Origin: Pseudomonas sp. UYIF39
GTDB lineage: Bacteria; Pseudomonadota; Gammaproteobacteria; Pseudomonadales; Pseudomonadaceae
Assembly: GCF_029963765.1 (NCBI RefSeq)
Contig: NZ_JALBYU010000001.1
Location: 496,001-560,000, forward strand
Direction of reading: 5' to 3'
Length of the DNA: 64,000 nucleotides
Part shown: positions 36,272 through 44,997 of the stretch, one piece after another
How the letters are laid out: each line of letters starts with the position of its first letter
Position numbering within the stretch: the stretch's first letter is position 1
The notes under the pieces: generated by a model
Seen by the model: only the letters and a program-made list of their open reading frames with translations
Databases searched by the model: none
Told to the model about the DNA's origin: nothing
Position numbers and translations under genes: made by a program

Positions 36272-38548
36272 ATGACCCTGACCCCCGTTCGATTGCACAG
36301 CTGGTTGCGCCTGCAGCGCGAGGGTGTGTCTCTGGCCGCCCGGGCCGATGCGTTGTGCCGTGCGCTGCAGGATTGCCCCGAGGTGCGCCGGGCGGTTTAT
36401 CTGAGTTGGCAAGCCAATGCGCGGATTTACAGCCACGAGGGCGCCGCCCAGCATTTTCCACCGGGGCTGGGCGACCCTTCGCTGGCCAGCGATCAGTTGC
36501 TGTTTGATCGGCTGGTCGAGGCAGGGCGGCTGGACCTGGCTCAAGTACGTCAACTCGATTGCTGGTTGGCCGGGCGACTGCGCCGGGCCGCTATCAGTCA
36601 TGGCCAGGTGTTTGATCTGGCCTTGCAACCGGGGCAGCCGGGGTTGTTGCTGGTGGAAGTGTGCGAGGGAGTGAGTCTTGATTGGCTGGGTTGGGTGCAG
36701 GACTTGCTGACGACCTTGCTGAGCAGCGTCAATGGCATGCTGCGCGGCTCGCCGCTGTTGGGGCACGATCCGCAACCGAGTCTGTTGCTCGATGCACAGG
36801 GCCGCCCGCTGGAATTCAATGCCGCGCTGTTGGCACTGCTCGCCGAAAAGCCGCTGACCGATGTGTTGGGCTTTTTGCCGGTGAATCACCGGGTGCTGGT
36901 CCGTGCCTGCCTCGACCAGCAACGCGCCATCGACGGGGTCGAAGCCCAGTTCGAAGCGCAGATTCTGATCTGGACGTTTATCCCCGATCCCCAGGACAAC
37001 CGCGTGCTCGCCCGTTGCCGCGATGCCACGGCACAAGTGCTGGCCGAGCGTGAAGCGGCCACGGCACGGCGGCTGTACCGGCTGATCATCGAGAACACCA
37101 CCGACCTGATTTCCAGGCATACACCCGACGGACGCTTTCTGGATGCCTCGCCGGCGTCCTGGACATTGCTCGGCTACTGGCCGGAGGAGTTGCGCGGGCA
37201 AATGGCCCAGGGCTTGTTCCATGGTCAGGACCTGGCCAGCCTGGTGCAGCGCGCGCGGGATGCCCTGGAGCAGGACGGTTATCACACGATGACCTACCGC
37301 ATTCGCCATCGAGATGGGCATTACCTGTGGTTCGAAACCGCGAGCCGGGCGATTCGTGAAACCTACACCGGGACGGTGGTTGAAGTGGTCAGCGTGTCCC
37401 GGGACATTACCGCCCGGGTGCAAGCCGAGGAGAACAAGCGGCGCCTGGCGGAGGTGGTCGAGGCCAACACCGATCCGGTGTTGTTCATCGACCCTGAGGG
37501 GCAGGTCACTTATCTCAATCCTGCTGCTCGGCGCATCCTGGGGATCGACGAGCAGCAACCGATGCCAGCCCTGGCGCAATTGTTCGCCAGCGCTGACCTG
37601 ACGCGTCTGCAGCGCGATGGCTGGAGCAGCGCCGAACGCGACGGTGTCTGGAGCACCGATGCGCGATTGCAGCCACCGGGAGGCGGCACTTCCGTGCCGG
37701 TGTCGCTGGTGCTGCTGGCGCATCGTTCGGCCGGCGGCGAACGCTATTACTCCTTGGTGGCGCGGGACATGACCGAGCGTGAACTGCGTGAAGTGCAGCA
37801 GCGCCGCCATCAGGACGAATTGGCGCACACCGCGCGGTTGGTCACCCTGGGTGAGTTGGCCTCGGGTATCGCTCACGAAATCAACCAGCCGTTGGCGGCG
37901 GTGGTCAATTACGCCAATGCCAGCCAGCGCTATTTACAGACGCTGGATTCCAATCCCCAGGCCGCCGCCCGAGTGGCGCAAGGGCTGGAGCGCATTACCC
38001 ATCACGCCACGCATGCATCAGAAGTGATCAGACGTTTGCGCGCGTTTCTGCGCAAGGGACAACGTCGGATGCAAGCCCTGAATTTCACCGACGTCGCCCG
38101 CGAGGCCGTGCGTTTGTGTGCCTGGGAAGCGAGCAATTGCCAAGTGACAATCGAGGATCGCCTGCCGGATAATCTGCCGCCGATTTATGCCGACCGGGTG
38201 CTGCTGGAGCAGGTCCTGCTCAATCTGTTGCGCAACGCCATCGATGCCAACCGCGAACAACATCCGGGGCAACCTTCACTGATCGTGATGGCTGCGGGGC
38301 AGGGCGGTGGTGCAACCGTGGAAATCAGTGTGCAAGACCAGGGACCGGGCGTCAGCGAGCCCGAACTGGAGCAGATATTTACCCCGTTCTATACCAGCAA
38401 GGCCGATGGCCTGGGGCTTGGCTTGTCCATGAGCCGCAGCATCATCGAAGGTTTCGGTGGCGAATTACAGGCCCGACGCCAACCTGTCGGGCTACTGATG
38501 TGCTGCCGCTTGCCGCTGGCCGGCCCAACAAAACAACAACAGGAATAA
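36272..38548 (+). CDS. Soluble PAS-domain sensor histidine kinase
   Basis: The 758-residue protein has no membrane helix. Order: an N-terminal sensory region (1-150), then three PAS-like modules (about 165-270, 275-390 and 395-500), a HisKA domain with the phospho-acceptor His in GELASGIAHEINQPLAAVVNYA, and an ATPase domain with NLLRNAIDAN, DQGPGVS and GLGLGLSMS. The dimerisation part is of FixL/DctB type. The ATG at 36272 follows an in-frame GTG at 36269, so the exact start is open. The response regulator begins 4 bases later. Confidence 0.92.
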   Translation: MTLTPVRLHSWLRLQREGVSLAARADALCRALQDCPEVRRAVYLSWQANARIYSHEGAAQHFPPGLGDPSLASDQLLFDRLVEAGRLDLAQVRQLDCWLAGRLRRAAISHGQVFDLALQPGQPGLLLVEVCEGVSLDWLGWVQDLLTTLLSSVNGMLRGSPLLGHDPQPSLLLDAQGRPLEFNAALLALLAEKPLTDVLGFLPVNHRVLVRACLDQQRAIDGVEAQFEAQILIWTFIPDPQDNRVLARCRDATAQVLAEREAATARRLYRLIIENTTDLISRHTPDGRFLDASPASWTLLGYWPEELRGQMAQGLFHGQDLASLVQRARDALEQDGYHTMTYRIRHRDGHYLWFETASRAIRETYTGTVVEVVSVSRDITARVQAEENKRRLAEVVEANTDPVLFIDPEGQVTYLNPAARRILGIDEQQPMPALAQLFASADLTRLQRDGWSSAERDGVWSTDARLQPPGGGTSVPVSLVLLAHRSAGGERYYSLVARDMTERELREVQQRRHQDELAHTARLVTLGELASGIAHEINQPLAAVVNYANASQRYLQTLDSNPQAAARVAQGLERITHHATHASEVIRRLRAFLRKGQRRMQALNFTDVAREAVRLCAWEASNCQVTIEDRLPDNLPPIYADRVLLEQVLLNLLRNAIDANREQHPGQPSLIVMAAGQGGGATVEISVQDQGPGVSEPELEQIFTPFYTSKADGLGLGLSMSRSIIEGFGGELQARRQPVGLLMCCRLPLAGPTKQQQE

Positions 38549-38552
38549 CGTA

Positions 38553-39188
38553 ATGGCAGGTGTGACGGAGCACGTGGTGTATGTGGTCGACGACGATCAA
38601 GGCATGCTCGACTCAACGGTCTGGTTGTTGGAGTCGGTAGGGCTCAAGGCCTTGCCGTTTACCAGTGGCGTGGAGTTTCTCAGTGCTTGTGATGCCACGC
38701 TCGATGCCTGCGTGCTGCTCGATGTTCGCATGCCCGGCATGGGCGGTTTGAACGTGCAGGAAGAAATGCGCACACGTGAGCTGAACTTGCCGATCATCTT
38801 CGTCAGCGGGCACGCGGACGTGCCGATCGTGGTTCGCGCCTTCAAGGCGGGCGCCCATGACTTCATCGAGAAGCCCTATAACGAGCAATTGCTGCTGGAC
38901 AGCGTGCAACAGGCGCTCAGCAACTGCGCGGCAAACCGCTCAGGCAATCAGGGCCATGAAGCCTTGCAGGCACGTTTGCTGACATTGACCCCACGGGAGC
39001 GCGATGTCTTGCTGCCGCTGGTCCAGGGTTACACCACCCGTGAGATTGCAGAACAACTGGGCGTGAGCGCAAAAACTGTCGATTTGTATCGCTCGCGGGT
39101 GATGAAACGTATGCAGGCCAATACCTTGCCGGACCTGGTTGGCATGGCCATCGCCGCTGAACTGGTTGATCCGCTGAAGCTGCGGTGA
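38553..39188 (+). CDS. Response regulator, FixJ/NarL type
   Basis: The 211-residue protein has a receiver domain with VVDDDQG and phospho-acceptor Asp in CVLLDVRMPGMGG, and the conserved Lys in FIEKPYNEQ. The LuxR-type HTH is LTPRERDVLLPLVQGYTTRE and the following 20 residues. With the kinase it forms a two-component pair. The divergent acyl-CoA synthetase/actP set is its likely target, judged from position only. Confidence 0.93.
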   Translation: MAGVTEHVVYVVDDDQGMLDSTVWLLESVGLKALPFTSGVEFLSACDATLDACVLLDVRMPGMGGLNVQEEMRTRELNLPIIFVSGHADVPIVVRAFKAGAHDFIEKPYNEQLLLDSVQQALSNCAANRSGNQGHEALQARLLTLTPRERDVLLPLVQGYTTREIAEQLGVSAKTVDLYRSRVMKRMQANTLPDLVGMAIAAELVDPLKLR

Positions 39189-39266
39189 TTGCTCGCGTTT
39201 TCCATTGAGCGTCTATGCTGGGCTAACCGATCTCATCTCTCTGCAGCGATCTGCAAGGAGGCAGCA

Positions 39267-40367
39267 ATGGTGCCCACATCCAGCTCCGAAAAAGCGTTCA
39301 CACGCAGCCTGCTCGATGTTTTGATCCGTGCCGGGTTGATTACCGTACTGGTGCTGTTCTGCTTTGAGATCTTCAGCCCGTTCCGCGACCTCATGCTGTG
39401 GTCGCTGATCCTGGCGATCACCCTTTATCCATTGCAACAGCGACTCAAGGGGCCGCTGGGTCAGAAAGACGGTCATATTGCGACGCTGATTGTGCTGATC
39501 GCTATCGTTGTGCTCATGGTGCCGATCTATCTGTTGGTCACCTCGATTGCCGATTCGGTCGCGCAGGCCATGACCACCGTCAAGGACGGCAGCTTCCATA
39601 TTCCGCCACCCACTGACTCAGTCGCTGACTGGCCGTTGGTGGGCAAGTCTGTCTCTGCTTTATGGCTGCAGGCCTCAACCGATCTTCCCGACCTGGCGGC
39701 GAAGTACCTGCCGCAGATAAAACATTTCAGCGTGAGCTTCCTCGGCAAACTGGCCGGCGTCGGCATGGGGTTCCTCACCTTTATCTTTGCATTGATCATC
39801 GCCGGCATTTTCATGGCCTACGGCGAGAGCGGCAGCCGCAGTGCGGCACAGATCGCGGCCCGCGTCAGTGGGCCGGCCAAGGGGCCGAAAATCGCCGAAC
39901 TGTGTACCGCAACGATCCGGGCGGTCGCGCTGGGGGTGGTCGGCATCGCTTTCATCCAGATGTTGCTGGTGGGCATCGGATTCGTGGTCATGGGAGTCCC
40001 CGGTGCCGGGTTGCTTGCCTTGGCGGTGCTGCTGCTCGGCATCATGCAATTGCCGGCGACGCTGATTACGCTGCCCGTGATTGCCTTTGTGTTCGCCACC
40101 GACGGGGCCAGCACGGCAACCATCGTCTTCGCCATCTATGTGTTCGTTGCCGGCCTGGTGGATAACGTACTCAAGCCCTTGTTGCTGGGGCGCGGTGTCG
40201 ATGTGCCGATGCCAGTGGTGTTGATCGGTGCCCTGGGCGGCATGGTCACCAGCGGAATCCTCGGTCTGTTCATCGGCCCGGTGGTGCTTGCGGTCGGCTA
40301 TCAGTTGTTCTGGCAATGGGTGGAGGATCAGCCGCAGAACAGACCGGACGTCCCGCCGACGTTATGA
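39267..40367 (+). CDS. AI-2E family transporter
   Basis: The 366-residue permease has seven or eight hydrophobic segments and the PF01594 pattern, including FIFALIIAGIFMAYGE and the C-terminal GLFIGPVVLAVGY. Some members are Na+/H+ antiporters and others export signals; the role here is unknown. The start MVPTSSSEKAFTRS follows a strong AAGGAGG; the open frame continues upstream only because no stop intervenes. Confidence 0.88.
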   Translation: MVPTSSSEKAFTRSLLDVLIRAGLITVLVLFCFEIFSPFRDLMLWSLILAITLYPLQQRLKGPLGQKDGHIATLIVLIAIVVLMVPIYLLVTSIADSVAQAMTTVKDGSFHIPPPTDSVADWPLVGKSVSALWLQASTDLPDLAAKYLPQIKHFSVSFLGKLAGVGMGFLTFIFALIIAGIFMAYGESGSRSAAQIAARVSGPAKGPKIAELCTATIRAVALGVVGIAFIQMLLVGIGFVVMGVPGAGLLALAVLLLGIMQLPATLITLPVIAFVFATDGASTATIVFAIYVFVAGLVDNVLKPLLLGRGVDVPMPVVLIGALGGMVTSGILGLFIGPVVLAVGYQLFWQWVEDQPQNRPDVPPTL

Positions 40368-40457
40368 CTGCCCGGGCTTGCGCTAGCATGAAAAGGTGGT
40401 CAGGCCACTCGCCCTGACATTGGCAGACGGGATCTTGCAGGGGCAGGAGGAGGCGTT

Positions 40458-41642
40458 TTGAAAACATTCCTGCTCAGGCCTAGCGCCTCAACGATGAACA
40501 TGTTGCGTCAAGCGTGCCTGCAACGCCGAGATGCGGTGCCGCCAACGTTAACCGAAAAAGCGCTCATCCCTGGCATTCCGGATGCTCGCTACTGGCTGGA
40601 CCAGGATCTGACCCCGTTCATCCGGGATGTGAGTCAGGCCAACGTTCGAGAAGCCGCGGCGCTCGCCAGCGCAGGGATGCCCAATGACACCTTGCCGCTG
40701 GCAAGCATGTTGGCCGTTTCGGGGGGCGGCGACGCCGGCACATTCGCGGGGGGCATCATTGCGGGATGGACCCTGCATGGGTCACGTCCCGTGTTCAAAG
40801 TCGTCACCGGCATCAGCGCTGGCGCCCTGGTCGCCCCGTTTGCTTACCTGGGGCCCCAGTACGACGGTGTCATTCTGGGTATCTGCAATGCAGTCGGCCC
40901 AAAAGACATTTTCCATCCGCGCAATGTGCTGACCCGCCTTGCCAGCGACGGTATCGCGCATAGCAAGCCACTGTCGCGGCTCATTGCACAGCACATCACC
41001 GCCGAGGTTCTTGCGGCGATCGCGTCGCAATACGCCAAAGGACGTCTTCTGATGATCGGCACCACCGACCTTGATTCAGGGCGCCCGGTCACCTGGAACA
41101 TGGGCGCTATTGCCTCCAGCCAGGCACCGGGCGCGCTCGACCTGTTTCGCAACATCATGATCGCGTCGATGAGTATTCCCGGCGCCGTCTCACCCGTCAT
41201 GATCGACGTCGAGGTTGACGGCCAACAGTTTCAGGAGATGCACGTGGACGGAGGGGTCCTGACTCAGGTGTTCCTTTACCCACCCGGCACTGTGATGGCG
41301 CTGAACCGCGTGACCGGGGCGCGTTTGCGTGAGGAACGGCATTTCTATGTCATTCGCAACGGCAAACTGGAGCTGCAGTGGTCCGGAACCAAGCGCCGTA
41401 CCTTGAGCATCGGCGGTCGCGCCATCAGCGCACTGATCCAGAATCAGGGGGTCAGCGATCTGGACCGAATTTACCGAATTGCGCAGCAGGATGGCGCGGA
41501 CTTCAATCTGGCGTACATCGGCTCCGATTTTGATATTTCTCGCAATCATAGATTTGATGGCGAGTACATGAAGCGCTTGTTCGATTACGCCTTTCAACTC
41601 AGCGCGAAAGGGTATCCGTGGCATAAATCGCCGACGACCTGA
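40458..41642 (+). CDS. Patatin-like phospholipase
   Basis: The 394-residue lipid acyl hydrolase has the Ser-Asp dyad: GISAG with Ser120 and VDGG with Asp264. The oxyanion loop SGGGDAGTFAGG is at residues 88-99. There is no signal peptide. The start is TTG at 40458, with AGGAGGAGG upstream. The gene is single; the preceding permease ends 90 bp before it. Confidence 0.87.
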   Translation: MKTFLLRPSASTMNMLRQACLQRRDAVPPTLTEKALIPGIPDARYWLDQDLTPFIRDVSQANVREAAALASAGMPNDTLPLASMLAVSGGGDAGTFAGGIIAGWTLHGSRPVFKVVTGISAGALVAPFAYLGPQYDGVILGICNAVGPKDIFHPRNVLTRLASDGIAHSKPLSRLIAQHITAEVLAAIASQYAKGRLLMIGTTDLDSGRPVTWNMGAIASSQAPGALDLFRNIMIASMSIPGAVSPVMIDVEVDGQQFQEMHVDGGVLTQVFLYPPGTVMALNRVTGARLREERHFYVIRNGKLELQWSGTKRRTLSIGGRAISALIQNQGVSDLDRIYRIAQQDGADFNLAYIGSDFDISRNHRFDGEYMKRLFDYAFQLSAKGYPWHKSPTT

Positions 41643-41674
41643 CAGGCACAGTCCTCGCTGACGCGGACTACGCG

Positions 41675-41691
41675 TATAGATTTCACTTATA
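41675..41691. promoter_or_regulatory. 17-mer TATAGATTTCACTTATA, copy 1
   Basis: This 17-mer lies 83 bp before the flavin reductase start. An identical copy is at 43233-43249, before the divergent lysR and DUF1989 genes. It has an ATA...TAT dyad and T-N11-A spacing, as in LysR-type boxes. Confidence 0.65.
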
Positions 41692-41773
41692 GCCATAGCA
41701 AGATTCATTATTGTTTTTCTCGCCAATGAAGCTGTTTTACTCCCGCTATCAGTTCACGCGGGAGGGGTGTTTC

Positions 41774-42370
41774 ATGTTGCTTGTGACAGGTCAGGATGAT
41801 GAGGAAATCAACAAACACTGGATGAGTTGTGTGGTCCCGAGACCAATCGGCTGGATTTCCACCCTCGGCAAGGACGGTGTGCCGAACCTGGCGCCCTACA
41901 GTTTTTTCAACGCGCTATCGGAAAAACCGCCGATTGTGATGTTTGGCTCCAATGGCCGACATGCTCACGGCGCAAAAGATACTGCCAGAAACATCCTTGA
42001 GACCGGTGAGTTCGTCGTCAACATGGCCACCTATGACCTGCGCGTTGAAGTAAAGGCATCCAGTGAACCAGCACGGCCTGAGGTCAACGAGTTTGATCGG
42101 GTGGGACTCGAATCTGAGGCCTCCTCGCTGGTATTGCCCCCTCGGGTCAAAGCAGCGCCCATACACATTGAGTGCGTGCTGCTGAAGGCCGTGGAGCTAC
42201 CCTCTGAAATTGAGGAAAACCTGCTGATTATCGGGCGCGTGATCGGTCTGCATATCAACGACAACTGCTTCACCGAAGGCCGTATCGATCTCTCCAAAGT
42301 TCGGCCATTGGCCCGGCACGGTTATGGCCAGTTCGCAATGTTCGGCGAGACCGTCAAAGGTGTTGCCTGA
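41774..42370 (+). CDS. Flavin reductase domain protein (DIM6/NTAB family)
   Basis: The 198-residue protein binds FMN in the flavin-reductase fold (CVVPRPIGWISTLGKDG and PNLAPYSFFNALSEKPPIVMF). Such proteins supply reduced flavin or act as small oxidoreductases on their own. The start MLLVTGQDDEEINKH has GGAGGGG upstream; two earlier in-frame starts are less likely. It overlaps the convergent lysR by 17 bp. No flavin monooxygenase partner is present in the window. Confidence 0.87.
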   Translation: MLLVTGQDDEEINKHWMSCVVPRPIGWISTLGKDGVPNLAPYSFFNALSEKPPIVMFGSNGRHAHGAKDTARNILETGEFVVNMATYDLRVEVKASSEPARPEVNEFDRVGLESEASSLVLPPRVKAAPIHIECVLLKAVELPSEIEENLLIIGRVIGLHINDNCFTEGRIDLSKVRPLARHGYGQFAMFGETVKGVA

Positions 42371-43223
42371 GGAAATGGGCAAACTCTCGCGCCAGTTGCG
42401 AGGGCTCTTCCTGGGTGGGAAGCAGCAGCGCGATTTCGTATTTGATCACCGGTGAGAACGGCTTGAGCAGCAGATTCCCGGTGAAGGGCAGGCTGACCAC
42501 CGGGTCGATGATCCCGACGCCCATCCCGGAGCAGACCAGTTCGCAGGCGGTGGAGAAGAATTCTGTTTCGGCCACCACGTTCCAGGATGACCCGTATGCC
42601 GAAAAAGCCATCGCCAGTTGCTGGTAGATCGGGTCACCCTTGAACAGCGTAACGAACGGCACGCCATCCAGATCCGCGGGTGTAATCACCTCCAGTTCTG
42701 CAAGAGGGTGACCGATCGGCACCATGCACTGACATTCGTACGAAATCACTTCCATGTTCGAGGTTGGGTAGTCGAGGGGCAGTTCAGCGATGGCCAGGTC
42801 AAATTGCTGCGTCGACATCAGCTCGCGAACAGACTGTGAATTGCGGGTAATGATCTTGAGTTCAAGCCCCGGACGCTCTTTCGCAAACTCGGCCATCAAT
42901 CGTGGCAACAGATTGATCGAGATGCTGGCGTAGGCGGCAATGGCTAGGTGACCGCGTTTGCCGGTCCGAATCTCCTTGGCGATGCGATTGGTTTTCTCCA
43001 CCGCTTCCAGCGCCCGTTCAGCCTCGACAAAAAACAACCGGGCTTCGGGGGTGGGTTGCAGGCGACCGCCTTTTCGCACGAAGAGTTTCAGGCCGGTCTC
43101 ATGCTCCAGATTGGCGATGGTGCTGCTGATGGCGGGTTGAGAGATGCCCAACAGTTCAGCAGCACGAGTCATGGTGCCGTGGATCATCAAGGTTCTGAAG
43201 CACTCAAGTTGCCGGATTCGCAT
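42354..43223 (-). CDS. LysR-type regulator of the flavin reductase / DUF1989 genes
   Basis: The 289-residue protein has the LysR HTH (MRIRQLECFRTLMIHGTMTR, then AAELLGISQPAISSTIANLE) and a substrate-binding domain (VPFVTLFKGDPIYQQL). It is divergent from the DUF1989 gene. A copy of the 17-mer lies just upstream of its own start and another lies before the flavin reductase, so autoregulation and control of both neighbours are inferred. Confidence 0.92.
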   Translation of the reverse strand: MRIRQLECFRTLMIHGTMTRAAELLGISQPAISSTIANLEHETGLKLFVRKGGRLQPTPEARLFFVEAERALEAVEKTNRIAKEIRTGKRGHLAIAAYASISINLLPRLMAEFAKERPGLELKIITRNSQSVRELMSTQQFDLAIAELPLDYPTSNMEVISYECQCMVPIGHPLAELEVITPADLDGVPFVTLFKGDPIYQQLAMAFSAYGSSWNVVAETEFFSTACELVCSGMGVGIIDPVVSLPFTGNLLLKPFSPVIKYEIALLLPTQEEPSQLAREFAHFLRQHL

Positions 43224-43232
43224 GGGGCACCC

Positions 43233-43249
43233 TATAGATTTCACTTATA
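43233..43249. promoter_or_regulatory. 17-mer TATAGATTTCACTTATA, copy 2
   Basis: Identical to the copy at 41675-41691 in the same orientation. It lies 10 bp before the lysR start codon and 107 bp before the DUF1989 start. Confidence 0.65.
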
Positions 43250-43355
43250 CAGAGGCGACTTTATATTATTGGTTTGCGGTTTTCCTCTGTGTTTTCCTTT
43301 ACGACAGGTACCCGGCCTGTAGGCCATTAGCCGTGCATAAGGAGAACAACACAAC

Positions 43356-43970
43356 ATGACTGCAATCACGACCATTTACCCCAGCGAGCTGGTCCGTTTG
43401 CCTGCCCGGCGAGGGGTCGCGATCCACTTGAAACGGGGTCAAATCATCAAGCTGATCAACACCCATGGCAAGCAGGTCGTAGACACCTGGGCGTTCAATC
43501 CGGAGGACCTGTGCGAGGCGATGTCGATGGAGCACAGTCGGCCGTTCTGGTTGAAGCTCAACCCGCGGCAAGGTGACAGCCTCGTTACCAACAAACGTCG
43601 GAAAATCCTGACGCTCATCGAAGACACCTCTCCGGGTGTCCATGACACGCTGGTAGCCGCTTGCGATCCGACGCGCTATGAGCAGCTGGGTTTTATCGGT
43701 CATCATGACAGCTGCAACGAAAACCTCTTTCTGGCCCTGGATGCCATCGGCCTGGTGACGCCTGAAACGCCGAGCCCGTTGAACCTCTTTATGAATGTGC
43801 CGGTGCATCAGGACGGGCGCATCGAGTTCGCGGAACCGGTCAGTGAACCTGGGCAATACGTATCGCTACAGGCTGAAATGGATGCGGTCGTGGTCTTTTC
43901 TGCCTGCCCGCAGGACATCACGGCCGTCAACGGAATGCGGCCCCAGGACGTTCATTACAGCATCACCTGA
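43356..43970 (+). CDS. DUF1989 / urea carboxylase-associated family protein
   Basis: The 204-residue protein matches the DUF1989 family: RGVAIHLKRGQIIKLINTHG, VVDTWAF, then GHHDSCNENLFLAL and VNVPV-like NLFMNVPVH. The family occurs next to urea carboxylase and other nitrogen-compound genes; the activity is unknown. AAGGAG precedes the start. It is placed between two LysR genes. Confidence 0.88.
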   Translation: MTAITTIYPSELVRLPARRGVAIHLKRGQIIKLINTHGKQVVDTWAFNPEDLCEAMSMEHSRPFWLKLNPRQGDSLVTNKRRKILTLIEDTSPGVHDTLVAACDPTRYEQLGFIGHHDSCNENLFLALDAIGLVTPETPSPLNLFMNVPVHQDGRIEFAEPVSEPGQYVSLQAEMDAVVVFSACPQDITAVNGMRPQDVHYSIT

Positions 43971-44055
43971 CGCCGGACCGCACCTGCCGGCAGAGCCTGT
44001 CTGCTGGCGGGCAACTGAACCTGCCGCGAGCAAAAACAAGCATCCGGAGTAAGCC

Positions 44056-44997
44056 ATGCGCAAAATTCCCCCATTGAATTCCGTGCGAGCGTTTGAGGCG
44101 GTCGCACGTCACCAGAGTTTTTCTGCGGCCGCCAACGAACTCTCTGTGACGGTCGCTGCGGTCAGTCATCAAGTCCGGCAGTTGGAAGACGGGCTGGGGC
44201 AAAAGCTGCTGGAGAGGGGCCGGACGGTGACCCTCACACCGGCGGGTAAAACCATCTATCCGCTATTGCGCGACGGTTTCGACCAGATTGCCCGGGCGTT
44301 TGCCCTGATCGGTGCGCCAAAGGAGGGGGATGCCATTCAGGTTTCCACTACGCGCGCGTTTGCCGAGCGGTGGCTGATGCCTCGCCTGGCATCATTCAAC
44401 GAGATTTATCCCCATATCGTTGTGCACATTCATGCCTCGGAAAAGGTCGTGGATCTGCGTTCGGAAACGGTCGATCTGGCCATTCGATACGGCCCGAGAG
44501 ATGCCGGCAGGCTGGGGCCGGTGCTGTTCGACGATGAGTACATCGCCGTCGTGGATCAAAGCATTTGCCCTGTCGACCGCCAACCCACGATCAGCGACTT
44601 TTACAACCGCTCCTTGCTGGCGTTCAAATGGAAAAATCAGGCGCTCCAGGCGCCGTCATGGTCCGCATGGCTGGCCCGGGTCGAGCACGATACAACCCGG
44701 GATTTCCGCATCTCCTGGTACAGCGAAGAAACGCTGGCCTTGCATGCTGTGGAACGGGGATTGGGGCCGCTGCTGTGCAGCAACGTGTTGATTGACGATG
44801 CGCTGCGCTCGGGTCGTATGCATCGAGTGGCGGGGCCGGCCTTGCCTGGTTTCACCTACCACCTGATCGAGGACACTAGAAGCGATCAACGTCGCAGCCT
44901 TTCGTTGTTTCGGGACTGGCTTCTGAGCGAAGCGAAATCGTTCAGAGAGACGGCTCTGAACGAAGTGTCAGGAAGTTGGCTGGCGCTTACTTCCTGA
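44056..44997 (+). CDS. LysR-type regulator, GcvA-like
   Basis: The 313-residue protein begins MRKIPPLNSVRAFEAVARHQ and continues with the GcvA-like HTH (SFSAAANELSVTVAAVSHQV). The effector domain is complete, including FAERWLMPRLASF. It ends by overlapping the convergent amidase gene by 11 bp. It is a candidate regulator of the amidase/azoreductase unit or of the permease unit. Confidence 0.92.
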   Translation: MRKIPPLNSVRAFEAVARHQSFSAAANELSVTVAAVSHQVRQLEDGLGQKLLERGRTVTLTPAGKTIYPLLRDGFDQIARAFALIGAPKEGDAIQVSTTRAFAERWLMPRLASFNEIYPHIVVHIHASEKVVDLRSETVDLAIRYGPRDAGRLGPVLFDDEYIAVVDQSICPVDRQPTISDFYNRSLLAFKWKNQALQAPSWSAWLARVEHDTTRDFRISWYSEETLALHAVERGLGPLLCSNVLIDDALRSGRMHRVAGPALPGFTYHLIEDTRSDQRRSLSLFRDWLLSEAKSFRETALNEVSGSWLALTS

